The notes: a model not told the origin generated them from the sequence alone. 64,000 nucleotides of DNA from Hermodice carunculata (GCA_964020975.1 OZ026617.1:26641754-26705753); one strand, 5' to 3'; positions 46,656 through 58,729 are shown, numbered from the stretch's first letter. Numbers and translations are program-made.

Positions 46656-48214
46656 GTTGCAACCATTTCCACAATTGACAGTGGCTGTGAAATGACAGGT
46701 TGCTGTAGGAGCAATTCTTTGTGTGTCAGTTTAAACATTATGTTATTTTAAAAGCAGTTGGGAAATGATGTCTACATACATTCTGTGGGGACTTTGCAAG
46801 GGTCCCATAAGACTGAGTGATGCAGAACAGATTATCAGTATTTTAATCAATCCTTCAGAGCTCCTTGACGATCTGTGCAGATGATAAAAAGGAAAACACA
46901 GGCAAAGCCACACAAACCTTGTGCAAACAGTGCTGTATGGTGCTGCCCTCTAGTAGCGTTAAATTTGTTCACCAAGAGAAGACCAGATTGTGGAGAACTT
47001 ACCTCACTCTGACAGATAGATGTAAGACCTTGTGTTTGGGAGTTAAAAGTACAGGGAGTGTTTGTGTCTATGCCAAATACTGTTATGTAAATCATGTTCA
47101 CTTAAATACACCATTGTTAGTTTTAATGTCAAAAAACTTTTTTTTTTTTAAATACTTATTTATGGGACTAATGGAAATTGTAGCCCAAATGGACAGTCTG
47201 GTTGCCATGATCATTTTCTGCAATAGGAACCCATGCTGCAAATGCAGCATACATGTATGGGAGTTATTTAACAGGGAGGTACTTAAGGACTGTTTGAAGG
47301 TAAGCGTGTTGTCGGTAATTCTAACATGTCTGGTCTGTACTGCCACCTAGTGGCAGAACATAGACATACACCAGGGATGTCTTCAGCATACCAGAATGCT
47401 TGCAGGGCCTTGCCTTCAAATAAATAAAAGCTGCAGAATGTTTGCAAAAGTTTTGTTTACTGAACACAATACTGGTTTAGTTTCTTGTGCCTGGTATCTG
47501 GTATAGATTGTAAATTGTGTCTCCCTGTGAACAAGGTGGGCCGTGTCTCCATGCCTTGTTGCATGGATGCTTCAGCATGTAACTTTCTGAAGATAGTACA
47601 TGAAGTGACTATGACCGGGGGGGGGGGGGGGGGGGGGGGGGGCTGCACTGATCGTTGGACTGCCCAGGGTGCTTAGAAGGTATAACTTACAAATTGCAGT
47701 TACATGTCCATAAATTTGTATCATTATTGCAAAAAGTATTTACAAAGTGAGTTGATAGCAGATTTGAAATTACAATGTGACCAAAGAGGATAAAACTGTG
47801 TGAAAATGATGAGGATATGTTAATTGTTGATGAAGTTATGGGATATCCAGCTTTTTAACCATGTGTCAGTTATTGCAATTTACTGTACATGTATATAGCA
47901 ATACAGTGCATATTTCACAGTCACTATGATAGTGCAAACTGTTATGTGGAATGCTCTGGTTTTACATGTGCATGTGTCTGTCTCTTGGGTGGATCTTCAT
48001 CAAATATGTGAAGGAGATGATGATGCAATGATTATGAATCCTCTGACAAAGGACGCATATACCGTGTGCAGTAGATGTCAAGCTTTGTTGTTTTTTTTTT
48101 CCAGGACTCAGCAAATGTGACATGTTCACTTATATCTTGCTAATGATGGATCCCAGGGCTGTGGTATCATTAATAGGAAAGAATCTGTGGGGTTTTTGTT
48201 GGGGCTCTTAGTTT
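46656..48214. other. Unrecognised stretch with CTCF-like sites and a G-run
   Basis: GCCACCTAGTGG at 47,342-47,353 fits the CTCF core exactly and GCCCTCTAGTAG at 46,945-46,956 misses by one base. A 161-aa plus-strand open frame (46,865-47,350) spans a T-run and resembles no family. A G26 homopolymer sits at 47,617-47,642. Confidence 0.6.
47617..47642. repeat. Poly-G run (26 G)
   Basis: Uninterrupted G homopolymer, strong G-quadruplex potential and a likely length-variable site. Confidence 0.95.
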
Positions 48215-48920
48215 TGACCATTAGTGACCTTGAAAGGTCAACTGACATACTGGCTGATATCCCGGTAGAATCAAACTTTTGGTCAACTATAGGTAAACAT
48301 GACAGATATAGAACAGTAAAGTCCACACTTGCAGAAGCAGCAGATTCCAGTCAGCAGAGCATAGGACAATCATGATGCTCTTGTGTTCATTATGCATAAA
48401 GGTGAGTGACCTTGACCTATATTGAAAGGTCACAAGGTCATTTAGTGAACTTGGTTTTTGCATTGTAACTCAGAATTTAAGTTATGACTTCAATATTGCA
48501 CATGGTATAGTCCTCAATTAGGGCTTAGTCAGCTCAGAAGATGGATGACCTTGACCAATTTCCCAAGGTCACTATGCAGAGTCCTTTTAGTGAACTTGGT
48601 TTCCGCATGATAATGAGAGATGTTTTTGACCAGGGGGTTTCATATTGCACAGGAATATAGCCTTCTATAGGAGCTAATTCAGGTTTGCAATGCGACTTTA
48701 AGTCAATTCCCAAGGTCACAGAGTCATATTACTGAATTTGGTCTCTGCTGAATAGTTGCTGAAGTTTTTGAGCCAGAGCTTTCATATTGCACCTGTTAAT
48801 AGTCTTTTATAAAGGCAAGATCAGCTTCAAAGAGGGCTGACCATAACCTAATTTTTGAAAGGGTAATGAAGGTGTACATAATGACAGAAGGGGGCCATGT
48901 ATGTTTTAAAACATGTCTTG
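48215..48920 (+). repeat. GACCTTGACC tandem array, Helentron-like
   Basis: Diverged units of about 140 bp with TGACCTTGACC (48,407), AAGGTCACAAGGTCA (48,426-48,440), GTGAACTTGGTTT and TATTGCACATG phrases, matching 27,740-28,200 in order. A right-end-like segment (GTCAGCAGAGCATAGGACAA, then GCTCTTG) lies at 48,351-48,384 and another CTTG end at about 48,920, just before copy B begins. Confidence 0.6.
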
Positions 48921-48933
48921 TTTGTTTGTTTTT

Positions 48934-50133
48934 AGCTCAGCTGACTTGTCAGTCAGCTGAGCTTATCTTATGGTCCTGCGTCCGTTGTCCCTCGTCAACA
49001 ATTCACATTTTTTACTTCTTCTCCAAAACTGTCATCTAGATTGACTTCAAACTTGGTTGCAATGTACCTTGGGTAGGTTTCTAGCAGGTGTGAACAAATG
49101 GTCATGCTGCAGTGATTTTTGGATTTTTAATGATTTTTTTTGTTCTGTTTTGGACAAATCTTAAAAAATCTTCTCCACAACCAAACATCCAATTGCTTTG
49201 ATATTACATAAGAACACTCCTGGGGACTCCTAGTTCTTAATTTTTTCACCAGGTGGTGCTGCATTTTTTTCTTTTTTTTTTTTTTTTTAATGAATTTTTT
49301 AATTGTTTAATGCAGCTATTCTATTGCTTACTAATGCAAGTCAATAGGCATTCTAATGCATTGTAATTGTAATGCACATTTTGGACTTCTCTGAAGAAAC
49401 TGTTTGTCGGATTTACTTTAAACTTGGGGGCAGTGTACCTTGGGTGGGTCTTTACCAAACTTGTGCAAATGACCATGCTCCAGTGATTTTGGATTTTTTA
49501 TGATTTTTTTTTTTCTAACAATCTTTAAAAAAGTTTTAATAGGAAAGTTAAGCATGGGAATTTCTTGTAATGGTTATAACTTAAATAATTTTGACCAGAT
49601 TTGTGCCAAACTTGGTAGGTATGCACCTTTTATAAATGTCTACTTATTTTGTGCAAGTGGTCATGCTCCAGTGATCTTTGGTAGGTATGCACCTTTTATA
49701 ACTGGCTACCTATTTTGTGCAAATGGTGATGCTCCAGTTATGTTTGGAGCTTGACCTCCTTCCCAAGGTCACAGGACAACTGACATGAAATTTACTGTTT
49801 ATTTCATAAGTTGAGATGTGTTTTTTGAGTTAGGACCTTGATGTTGCACATGTTAATGTTTCTTTATGAAGGTAATACTTGGACCCTACATGAGTAAACT
49901 TGACGTTGTTTCTAGGGTCACAGTGCAACATACATGAATTTTACTCTTCACTATAACTTGTGAACTACTTGAACTGGGACCTTGATGTTGCAAATGTTAG
50001 TGTTTTTCTATAAAGGTCAGACTTACTCAGTACTTTGGTGACCTTGATCCTATCCTAAGCTGACAGAGCTACAAGTATGATGAATGTCTAGGTCAGGTGA
50101 GTATTGGCTGTTCACACAATGAGAGCCCTCTTG
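48934..50133 (+). mobile_element. Helentron-like non-autonomous element, copy B
   Basis: Starts after a T-run with a perfect 13-bp hairpin (AGCTCAGCTGACT, TGTC, AGTCAGCTGAGCT; 48,934-48,963) and ends GGTCAGGTGAGTATTGGCTG then CCCTCTTG, followed by TTTG. Its right third aligns with copy A almost phrase by phrase. It contains a 66-bp tandem duplication starting at 49,614 and 49,680 (GGTAGGTATGCACCTTTTAT). No transposase or replicase domain. Flanking T on both sides agrees with the T-T insertion preference reported for Helentrons. Confidence 0.62.
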
Positions 50134-50600
50134 TTTGTATATCAGCCTGCAAAGGCTGATACATTATGAAGCTGGAAATTTCCTCAAACAGTTATGTGTT
50201 GCCATAGTAACAGCAATTACACAAGCACTTTCAAACTACAGTATCTTATTCTGCAGATAAATTTCAGGATTCAAATCTTGTACCAAGTTAGGAGAGTCTC
50301 CAAAGTTGACTTTTCCCGGAATTTATTTAATAATGATAAATAAGTCTTCGATTTTCCATTAAGGGTCCATATATTAAGATTTTGGGGACTGCTGAAAAAA
50401 ACTCAAAATTTACTTGATTTGTCACTTACTGGTCTCCTCCATAGTGTATGGAGCACAGCTGCTCGATGGCGTGTGATAGGAAGCATAATCAAATGAAACC
50501 TAATTTTCTGCGCATGCCTCTTATTTGTCTATTGCCGCCACCTATCTTGGCATGAAGCCAAATAGAAGCAAGAGACAACAGCACTGATGGTGCTGGAAAT
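50134..50600. other. Unrecognised short stretch
   Basis: Holds TGCGCATGCC at about 50,509, close to an NRF1-type promoter site, roughly 90 bp before the candidate first exon. Otherwise nothing seen. Confidence 0.4.
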
Positions 50601-50627
50601 ATGGGCGATTTTTCTTCAGATAAAGAG
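50601..50627 (+). CDS. Candidate first coding exon of an unknown host gene
   Basis: ATG in a fair context (A at -3, G at +4) opens nine codons (MGDFSSDKE) that run straight into GAG|GTAAGTG, an excellent splice donor in phase 0. Upstream sequence is free of the dispersed repeats and has an NRF1-like TGCGCATGC. No downstream exon could be linked, so product and reality are unknown. Confidence 0.25.
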
Positions 50628-51299
50628 GTAAGTGTTGTGTGTTTAATGTTGACTTGTTTCTCGTGTTACAAAGGTTGAAATATATGGATATCATTGGTAC
50701 ATGCAATGTTGTGCATCATTGTTATGGACCAATGTAATTAGCTAATGAAGACCCCATGGGCAGGATGCTCTGAAGTTTCTAAACGATCAAGCATTTTTGC
50801 CATCGTCATCAATCTTTTTATTTTTACTCAAAGTTTTCAGGACTAGTGTTACGAAACTACTGTGCTTGTGCGTCAGCCATAACAGTGTCATTGACCTGAC
50901 CCATGTTGTCAACATTACCCGATTACATCAGCCTATAATAATGATGCCCAACAACACACGCACCAATGATATCCCTATATTTCAACCTTTGTCATATAAG
51001 AAGCTAGTTAATGTTAAATGGATATACACTTACCTCCATCCAAAGAAAAATCACTCATACCTTGGCACCATAAGCACTGATGTCCATTGCTACTATCATA
51101 AAGTGTTGATGCAGTTTATAGAATGCTAACCAAACATAAAAGATGCTCTTAACAGATATATGACTTTCTCTCAAATACAATGTACAGGTGCTAAAAGTTA
51201 CAGGGCACCAACCAACTGATTAGATTTTGAGGTGACTTTCAACTATTTAGTAGTCACTATGATTTATTTATTACCTGGTCAGCTTTTGATACAGCAAAC
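50628..51299. other. Unrecognised short stretch
   Basis: An open frame at 50,797-51,129 has no recognisable domain. Nothing else seen. Confidence 0.5.
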
Positions 51300-51460
51300 T
51301 ATTTCTGGTAGCTGAGCACAGCTCAACTAAAATGACAGTCCAGCCGTGGTTGGCACATCTTGTTTTTTTTTTTTTTTTTTTGGGGGGGGGGGGACTTGGT
51401 TTTCAGTGAAAGGGTCCATATCAGCTGAGCACAGGAACAGTCACGAGCGTCTTGTAAAAT
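51300..51460 (+). repeat. Two Helentron-like right ends around a poly-T/poly-G block
   Basis: GTAGCTGAGCACAGCTCAAC..CATCTTG (51,309-51,361) and AGCTGAGCACAGGAACAGTC..CGTCTTG (51,424-51,456) both look like right ends of the 42-43 kb type. Between them T18-G11 runs abut at about 51,363-51,392. Confidence 0.5.
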
Positions 51461-54316
51461 GGCTTTCATAGGCCTATACCAGACTGAAATTTCACTTGGC
51501 CACAAGACAAAACTAATATGTATATAGGCACCTTCAATTAAAAATTTCCCGGTTGAATATAATTTGGGTGACCTTGATCCCTTTAAAATCACTGCTGGTA
51601 GGTTAAGGCCATGAGACCTTTGAAAAAAAAAAAATCAGTCTCTTGGTAACAAGTATTGTTATCTGTGTGTCTGCAGAGAAAAAAAAATCTAGTTGTTATA
51701 CATATCCAGCAACCCGCAACATACACATGCATATTTTGACTATTATTGTGTGTGCCATAATGGTATGAAAAATGTATTTGAGAAAAAAAATATGTATGTG
51801 TTCATGGTCAACATAGAACTTTTTTATAGGTTTGAAAAAAAAAATTCAGTCATAAGAAATTTGGCAAAGAATGAAATATGAAATTCTAAACTCTGCATCA
51901 AAAGCGTTTGAAACAGCTTGCATGTTTTGAATAGAAAATACATCTGGAATCATTGGCAGAAGTGGGTGACTCCTGCCGTAATTCATTTCCTTGATGGATG
52001 CGTGCATAGAAAGAATTCAATACAGCATCCTTATATTTATGATTTTAGATGAGACTTGATGTTAAAAAAAAAATTTAAAAAAAAAAAGAGAGATGCGCTA
52101 ATGCGCACAGATGTTGCATTGAAAGAGAGGCTTCATGTAAACTAATACGCAGCCGCTGCATTTGGGATAATTTAAAAGGCCGGGTACCTGAACATTAAAA
52201 AAAAAAAAAAAAGAAAGAAAGAATGGAAGGTAGAAATTTAATCAAGTATAGACCGAGTAAATTTGCCCCATGTTGACAAGACTCACATGGTTAGCAATGT
52301 GGAACCTTGTTATCTTTACATGTGTTCATGTATGCCGTGCATTTAGAAATGACATGGTGGCATAAACCCACTCATTATTTGCCAAGATAGGTACGTACAA
52401 GTTTTCGTGTAGATTAATCATTGGTGCAGTGATGCGTAAAATGTGCATCTTTGCATGGTGCTGGTGCTGGCAGCTGATGTATATTGGTATTTGTTTTGTG
52501 AGTGCACATACAGGCTTTTCTGTGTTTAGAGAGCTTTCATTGTTATATAGATTGCTGTTGGTTTAATTAGTATCTCATAGCACAGCTGTTGCTCGCCAGC
52601 CTAGCCGGTAAATGAAAAATAATTATAAAAAAAAAAAAAGCAAAAACTTTATCATGCTTAGTAGATAATGGTCGGCCATTTGCAAGGGACATGTATGACT
52701 GTTGCTATTATTTTCTTCCACATTGTCATCATAAATAACATCAGTGCCACCAATTCTGCATTAAGTTAATTTGTTCTTACGTACACATGAATTAACATTT
52801 TCACACAATCAGTAAGCAATCCATCATAGACACAAAGAAAAACATTGAAAACAAAAACTGGAAAAAGTATTAAAATGTTAACAAGTAAAAGTTCAAACAC
52901 ATTGTTATACATTAGAGCATATAACATTTGATGGCGCTTTTGTGCAGTTTGAAGACCAAAGGGGTACAATGGCTACAAAGGCAAGCAGAGGGAGAGATCA
53001 TGAAGCTCACTTTGTTGGAACTTGCTCAGAATTTTTACGAAAAAGGAAGAAGCAGCATTGATGCAAAGGATGCCCTCCCGCTACACTGCACACTAGATTG
53101 CCATGGACAGGTTGCTACTGCTGCTGACATGCATACTTTATGAGGTTGCTCGTAAAACACCCATATCGGGGCGCTTCACTGTGGCAATGTTATGGTGTTA
53201 GGCCAGTCACATTCATAGCAACCTGCAGTGCATTTTTCACACAGAAATGTCTGATTGAAAGGAAACAAAATGAGGAAAGCTTGGAGAAAGCAAAATGGAT
53301 GAAACGACAGAGATAGGGGGATTACTGTTACAGGACCTCATAAAATCGTGAACATGTTTGCTTATTGATATAATTTGCAAGGTGTATGATTGATGTTCCT
53401 ACAACATCTGGTGATAAGTCCAATATGTACGTACACCTGCCACATACTTAGATACATTATACATTTTCTCCTTTACAGATTCGCAACTACTTTTCTGTCA
53501 TTTTGAACAATTTGGTATTGCAAAGTGAACTGAAGTGTCTCATTTTGCAAGCGAGGCTGCCTCATTTCCTATTGATGAGAACTTTTGTTTTAAAAAAGCA
53601 GCCTGTTTTGGTCACTGAAATGGCACAGGAAATGAGATTTTTCAAATTAGATGACGAACATAATTCCTTTGTATTTATTGCAAATGTGAAAAGTTTGTTT
53701 TTTCCTGGTGTTGGCTCGTGAAACCAAGGTTCGGGTAAAATTGCATTGTGTCATTGTAGCTAAATTGACCACCCAGGCCCCACTGTCAGTCCGATCAACA
53801 GCATACAGCGTATATGTAACTAAAAGATTCTGGAGTATGACAATAAGACAATACAAGTTCACCTGAAGATAGTCAGGGAAGATACCAAACCTTTTTCTAT
53901 ATATTTGAAGTTGGGGGGGGGGGTCTTTCAACATACAGTGTACATGTATATAATTGGGATCTTAGATCCTGCTATGATGACCAAAAAATGTGTAAACTTT
54001 ATAGGAAGTTGCCATAGTTACAATAAAATACATAATAGTGATAATGGGTTAGTTTGTCTTTAAAGTTTGAATTGTTTTTGAAAGAAACAAAAGGTTTATG
54101 ATTTAAAAATTAATGCATTAGCAGTTTGTTACAAGTCAGTAATAAGTTCTTGTATTATTTCAGTCAGCAGCTTTGTATTTTGAGAACAAAACTTCTCAAG
54201 AAGAATCAGTCCATTTCATGATACATTTCTCATAGATCTGCCTTTGAAATATCTCATGATCTAATTAGATAATGAGAGGATACTGACCCCCAATATCAAG
54301 TTATTTGGACCTATTT
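51461..54316. other. Unrecognised non-coding stretch
   Basis: Several A-runs (52,063-52,087, 52,196-52,213, 52,628-52,640) and a G-run (53,913-53,922). At 52,928-53,143 a 71-codon plus frame (with LTLLELAQNFYEKG) reads somewhat protein-like, and an acceptor-like TTTTGTGCAG precedes another open frame at 52,949; neither matches a family I know. Confidence 0.45.
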
Positions 54317-54880
54317 ATGCCCCCCACCCCCACCCCACCACCACGCTTATGGAGGAGAGGCATAAATTAATTGCTGTTTCTGTGTGTGCATGTGTGTGTG
54401 CATCTGTCCATTATACACTGTGTCTCGGCTATAACTCTACTGTCATTTGGCTTAGAATCATGACACTGGGCACACGTGTGTATCTGGACCCAAGTATGTG
54501 TCATCCACAAAGAGCAGGTCAGTAGGTCAAGTATCTAGGTCACTGACATTGTGTCTGGGTTATAATTCTCTTCATCTTTAGCTTAGATTCGTGAAACTTT
54601 AAATGCATGTGTATCTGGAGACAAGGACACAAAAGTAGGTCATTAGGTCAGGTATCTAAGGCAGAGAGACAAATCCTTCTCATATCATATTTGGGCCAAA
54701 ATTCCTTTCATCTTTAACATAGATTAGAAACTTTACACACATACATCTGCACACAAGGGTGTGTCATGCACAAAAAGTATGTGACTAGGTCAAGTATATA
54801 GATCACAGTAACACACTCTTCTCATATTGTGCCTGGGCTACAAATCCTTTCATTTTCAAGGTAGAAGGAGGGATTGAACT
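54317..54880 (+). repeat. Dispersed repeat with ~135-bp tandem units
   Basis: TTATGCC and GGCATAA bracket a C-rich start (54,317-54,366). Then units with TGTCTGGGTTATAATTC, CATCTTTAGCTTAGATT, GAAACTTTA and AAAGTAGGTCATTAGGTCA phrases recur about three times. Same family as 4,420-4,560 and 59,170-59,400. Confidence 0.7.
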
Positions 54881-55463
54881 GTGTGCATGGGTTCTGTGAT
54901 ATTGATGTTGCACAGATGAGCTACGTTTCACATATCACCCACAAAACCACACATTTTATTTATCATACAGATGTCTTAATTTGGTACAAACAAGTTTTGT
55001 ATCAATATAACAGTTTTCAAGGATTGTGTAAGCCGATCTCTAAGATGGCAGCAAATAACACATTTTGACAGCATTTCTTTGAAAGTAATCAATTAAAAGG
55101 TTTATTTCATATCTAAAAACAAATTCTTTGATCATCATTTTAAACAGCAACAATTATATCATTATGTGAGGTACAAAAGTCTTGGAAGGTGGTGTCTGGG
55201 GGAAAAACAAAAAAAATTCCTAGGCCATATATTCATCTTTTAAAAGATGATTACATGAAGCAGATTGATCAATGTGCTTTTAATTGACGCTGTCTACAAA
55301 ATTGACTGATAAGCAGAAAATCACTGTTGAAAGATTTGAAGCTTGATTTTCCCACACTGTTGGTCATACTGGCAATACTGCCGTCCAACTCGGGTCAGAT
55401 ATAGTTGTTGTGCTTTGAAGACATGTCAATCAACATCTTTGGTGTATTGATTGTTTCCCACAT
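54881..55463. other. Unrecognised short stretch
   Basis: Nothing identified. Confidence 0.5.
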
Positions 55464-57301
55464 ATGGAGATGTTTATTGGCTTAAAAAGTAGTTATTTAT
55501 TTGAATGCCACATCTCGGATGATTTGCTTCTTGGCTCTGGTGACAATTTGGAGCATTGTCTAGCTGCCGAGGAGATTCTCAACATTGCCTGTTTGGATTT
55601 CCTGAGCGAGGATTCCGAAGCAGAAACGGAAGGTACTTGCTTCTCCCACCTAGCATGGGAGCAGAAGGAGGCCAAGTCTTGGCCACTTCTCGCTAATGCT
55701 GAGTAGGCAGAAGCTCTTCAGTCACCGGCTTCAGCCCAGCTGGGAAGGTCAGGCGACACAGGATTTGTCTCCCTGCCCCTGTCAACGCTTTGAACAGGAT
55801 GCCACTCATGTCCTGGAGCAGGCGTGTGATGACCCCTCGGCGCTAGTCTTCACCAAGCGCTTGATGGAGACCCTGCTGAGCCTAGATCAGTCTTGAGGCC
55901 AAGCTGTGGGCCGCATGCTCAATGGAGCGTTTATGCTCGATGCCAATGTCAAGTTGATGCATTGTAATGCTCTCCTCTCTGTGGCCTCCCTGCCGATTGT
56001 GGTAAGCAGATATGCCTACCAGCTGCGTTTGGACTGGTCTGGGGTTGTTCTGTCAGGGGTTTGTCCCCTTCCTTGTGAGGGCATGTAACACAGCCAGGGA
56101 CAAGCAGCAGAAGTCTTTAGATGAGACTTTGCTGTATGGCGCGAAGTTGACCATGGGGTCGTCTTCGCCCCATCAGCTCGCCACAGCTACACATGGCCCG
56201 CTGTAGCAGTGGAAGCTGCAGAGGCAGAAGAAGAAATGGACGGAGAGGGTTGGCCAGGCCTCTAAGTCGGGCTCTTCTGGTGCCAAGGGTGGCCAGAAAC
56301 CGGAGCCTTGCCCCACAGGGGCATACACCGGTTGTCTGACCCCTCTGCAGGCCCACCGGTCTAAGATCCCTGTCCGCCTTCTTGGCCCGGATCAGTCAGC
56401 GGCGAACTAGTGTTGTTCGCCGACCACTGGGATCATATAATGGATTATGTTTACATGAAAAACATCATGGATGTTTCCATGAAAAACATTGTCCATTACA
56501 GTTACTTATTTGAATTTGCCAGAGGCAATTCTCCACCCCGGTTACGTGTTCCTTTATTTTTCCGCTTCACCTGGAGACGGAACTGGAACTTTTGCACAAG
56601 GCTGTGCAAAAGCTTGTGGACAAACAGGCTATTGAGCCAGTGTTGGATGATGGGTACTCAGGCTTTTACAGTCGTGTATTGTGTTGCCAGAAAGAGATGG
56701 CGGACAAAGACTGGTAATTGACTTGTCTTGCCTCAACTCTTATCTTGTAGTGCATAACATAAAATGGAGACCCCAACCACCATCATGGCAGCTATGCGAC
56801 AGGGCAATTGTGCAACCTGGATAGGCTTAAAAGATGCATATTTCCACTTCTCCATGGTCAGGAGTCTCGGAAATTTCTGAGATTTGTGGCCAACAGGAGA
56901 GTGTATCAGTTCCGGGCTCTCGAGTGAGGTGGCAGCGTTTGTGCACTGTCCTCCCCAGAGGGGTCTGAGAATCCATGCAAGTCAGGGTCCCAATCAGGCG
57001 CATCCACTGATGCACCATGGAAGCAGATGCCCTCCTGAGCTGTTGTAAGAGGGCTTAGTGTCAGACTCTTTCACATGTCCTCTGAAGGCCTGCAGATGAA
57101 AGGGACTGTCAAAAATTGAATCCCCAGAAACACAAATGCCCTTGCAGGAGTCAGGCTAGACTTTGGGAGATTCACAATTAGGCCTAACTTCACACACAGA
57201 TCTGACACAAACTGTGTGTCCTTGAGAAGAAGCCCCTTGTCGTGAGACCGCAGGAGCCAATCATCCAGATAAGTGTGCAAACGCATCCTTTGCCACTTCA
57301 A
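55464..57301 (+). mobile_element. DIRS-like element, scrambled fossil
   Basis: A gag-like segment (about 55,500-56,400, ending near a GPDQSAAN phrase) is followed by the start of a DIRS-type reverse transcriptase (about 56,540-56,930, plus strand). Another RT segment with the YLDDWLLRS signature and a downstream FLGIQF phrase is on the minus strand at 57,071-57,301. Pieces in both orientations mean the copy has been rearranged as well as decayed, with many breaks. It belongs to the same broad family as the element at 17,768 but covers different parts. No terminal repeats recognised. Confidence 0.75.
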
Positions 57302-57700
57302 TCAATGTGCTTATTTTGCCAGCAGACAGTAAAGCAAGGTGGTCATGTATTGGACAACACTATGGGCTTGTTTGTCTTTATAATATAGACAATGCCATGA
57401 ATCGGAATGATGGTTAACGCATAGGTTGAAACCACCTTCAGTGAATTCACTGTGAGTCCATGTTCATCGCCTGATGCCATTTTGACAATTGTCACCTATT
57501 AAAGCCCATTAATTTTACTTTTTTCCAGTCACTAACAGAATAGGAAAAAATGAGCCCATAGAACTAATTATCTTTATGGCGATTTGGTCACCCCAATAAA
57601 CCAATTTAGTCCTGATCTTTTCAAGCAGTTGACACAGGAATTGCTAGCGGCATATCTCAAAGGTGGCAGTTGATTGCTTGTTGTTGCTACAGCCCTTGGT
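57302..57700. other. Unrecognised short stretch
   Basis: Nothing identified apart from general AT-rich sequence. Confidence 0.5.
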
Positions 57701-57728
57701 TTTGGAAAGCAGCAAACTGCTTTCCAAA
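57701..57728. repeat. Perfect 12-bp hairpin
   Basis: TTTGGAAAGCAG and CTGCTTTCCAAA around a CAAA loop, about 80 bp outside the Penelope-like element end. Confidence 0.8.
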
Positions 57729-57808
57729 TTTTGGTGGCTTATTTAGTATACGTTTGTAAACAAGCTAAATGACAGGGCAAGTAGCCAGTAGATGATGAGG
57801 CAGCGGTT

Positions 57809-57847
57809 GTGCGACGTGTTTCGACTCCTATGAGTCTCATCAGGCAC
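57809..57847 (-). ncRNA. Hammerhead ribozyme, complete core
   Basis: Minus strand, 5' to 3': helix I arm GTGC; core CTGATGA; helix II GACTC, loop ATAG, GAGTC; core GAAA; minimal helix III (C, loop AC, G); TC before the predicted cleavage between 57,813 and 57,812; then GCAC closing helix I. Every conserved core base is present and every helix base pair is Watson-Crick. Such very short helix III type I hammerheads are what has been described in Penelope-like elements. Further helix I pairing or loop contacts are not evident by eye, so in vitro speed cannot be judged. Confidence 0.85.
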
Positions 57848-57873
57848 TGAAGGGATCTCGTTAAGACCGTCAT

Positions 57874-57880
57874 TTTTATA
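57874..57880 (-). promoter_or_regulatory. TATA-like box upstream of hammerhead
   Basis: TATAAAA on the minus strand, 27 bp before the first base of helix I, the same relation as at 7,393. It would place a transcription start near the ribozyme. Confidence 0.45.
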
Positions 57881-58284
57881 GTGAGGTGTAACAATTATGT
57901 TGCTATGTTACGTTACGTTACACAGAGGTCTGCTCATGCGTAATGAGGACTGAAACCAAATTTCAGTTTAGTAACGATGTAACTCACTTTCCAAACAAAA
58001 GTTTGAAATTGTTTGTTTACCAAATATGGTAAATAAACAGCCTGTTTTGGGTCAACTAGTGCTGTTTGACGGTTGTGTTTACCAGGTGAAAAAAGAATTT
58101 TGCACCCAATGCCCTATTACAGGGGCAGGTAGAAAGAAAAAGAATGTCTGTATCTGCATTCATTGGTAAATAATAGTTGAGATCTTTTTATTTATCATTA
58201 TACATTGATGTGTCAATCAAAGGTTCTGGGGATCATGAAGAGGTGAGCTCGGTATTAAAAATTTAGCATTATACAGAGCAAGTG

Positions 58285-58720
58285 AGCTCACCTCCCCATG
58301 AAGTTGAGGCTGAATGGCTCCATGGAGCGTAATTTGTGAATCCAATGTTTCTCCCTCTCCAGTCGTAACAACTTGGTACGTTCTAGGAGAGGAGGGGTTT
58401 AGATATATTCCAGTACCTGGACTTGTAGATCAAGTCCAGTATGGTCTGGAAGGGCAAAATGTCTGCCTAGCGGTTGTGTGTCTAAATAGTTCTCTATATA
58501 TCGGAAATGTTCGCGTAACCTGTCCCTGAGCAGATGAAGTGTTTGGCTGACATATTGCTTGTTGCAGATATTGCAAGTGAGTAGGTAAACTAAGTTTGAA
58601 CTCTCACAACAGATTTGGCCTGGAACCACATAGGTCCTGCCTGTCTGTGTGCTTGTAACACGCCCAGATGTGTTAAAGCAAGTGCAATACCTGCAACTAT
58701 TGCCATGATGTGGGGTTTTT
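58285..58720 (-). pseudogene. Penelope-like GIY-YIG endonuclease domain
   Basis: NLVYLLTCNICNKQYVSQT followed by LRDRLREHFRYI and PLGRHF matches the GIY-YIG-like pattern of Penelope C-termini (vVYLl.C..C...YVG.T, then R and H). A Cys-rich lead-in (HGNSCRYCTCF) comes before it. Downstream, REKHWIHKLRSMEPFSLN is the usual terminal motif; it is not in the same frame as the first part. The domain would nick target DNA. A non-functional remnant. Confidence 0.75.
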
Positions 58721-58729
58721 TTTGTTTGT

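Larger units (their letters stand above)
57800..58725 (-). mobile_element. Penelope-like element, 3' part with hammerhead
   Basis: Reading on the minus strand from 58,725: a GIY-YIG-type endonuclease C-terminus (to about 58,285), a non-coding tail, a TATA-like box (57,880-57,874) and a hammerhead motif (57,847-57,809). An RT with a C-terminal GIY-YIG domain, plus hammerheads in LTR-like end segments, is the known layout of Penelope-like elements. No RT lies upstream on this strand, so the copy is 5'-truncated. The tail phrase next to the TATA-like box recurs at 7,391-7,411. Confidence 0.75.

Noticed and set aside
46865-47350. 161-aa open frame
   Set aside because: Runs through a T homopolymer and contains no domain I can name.
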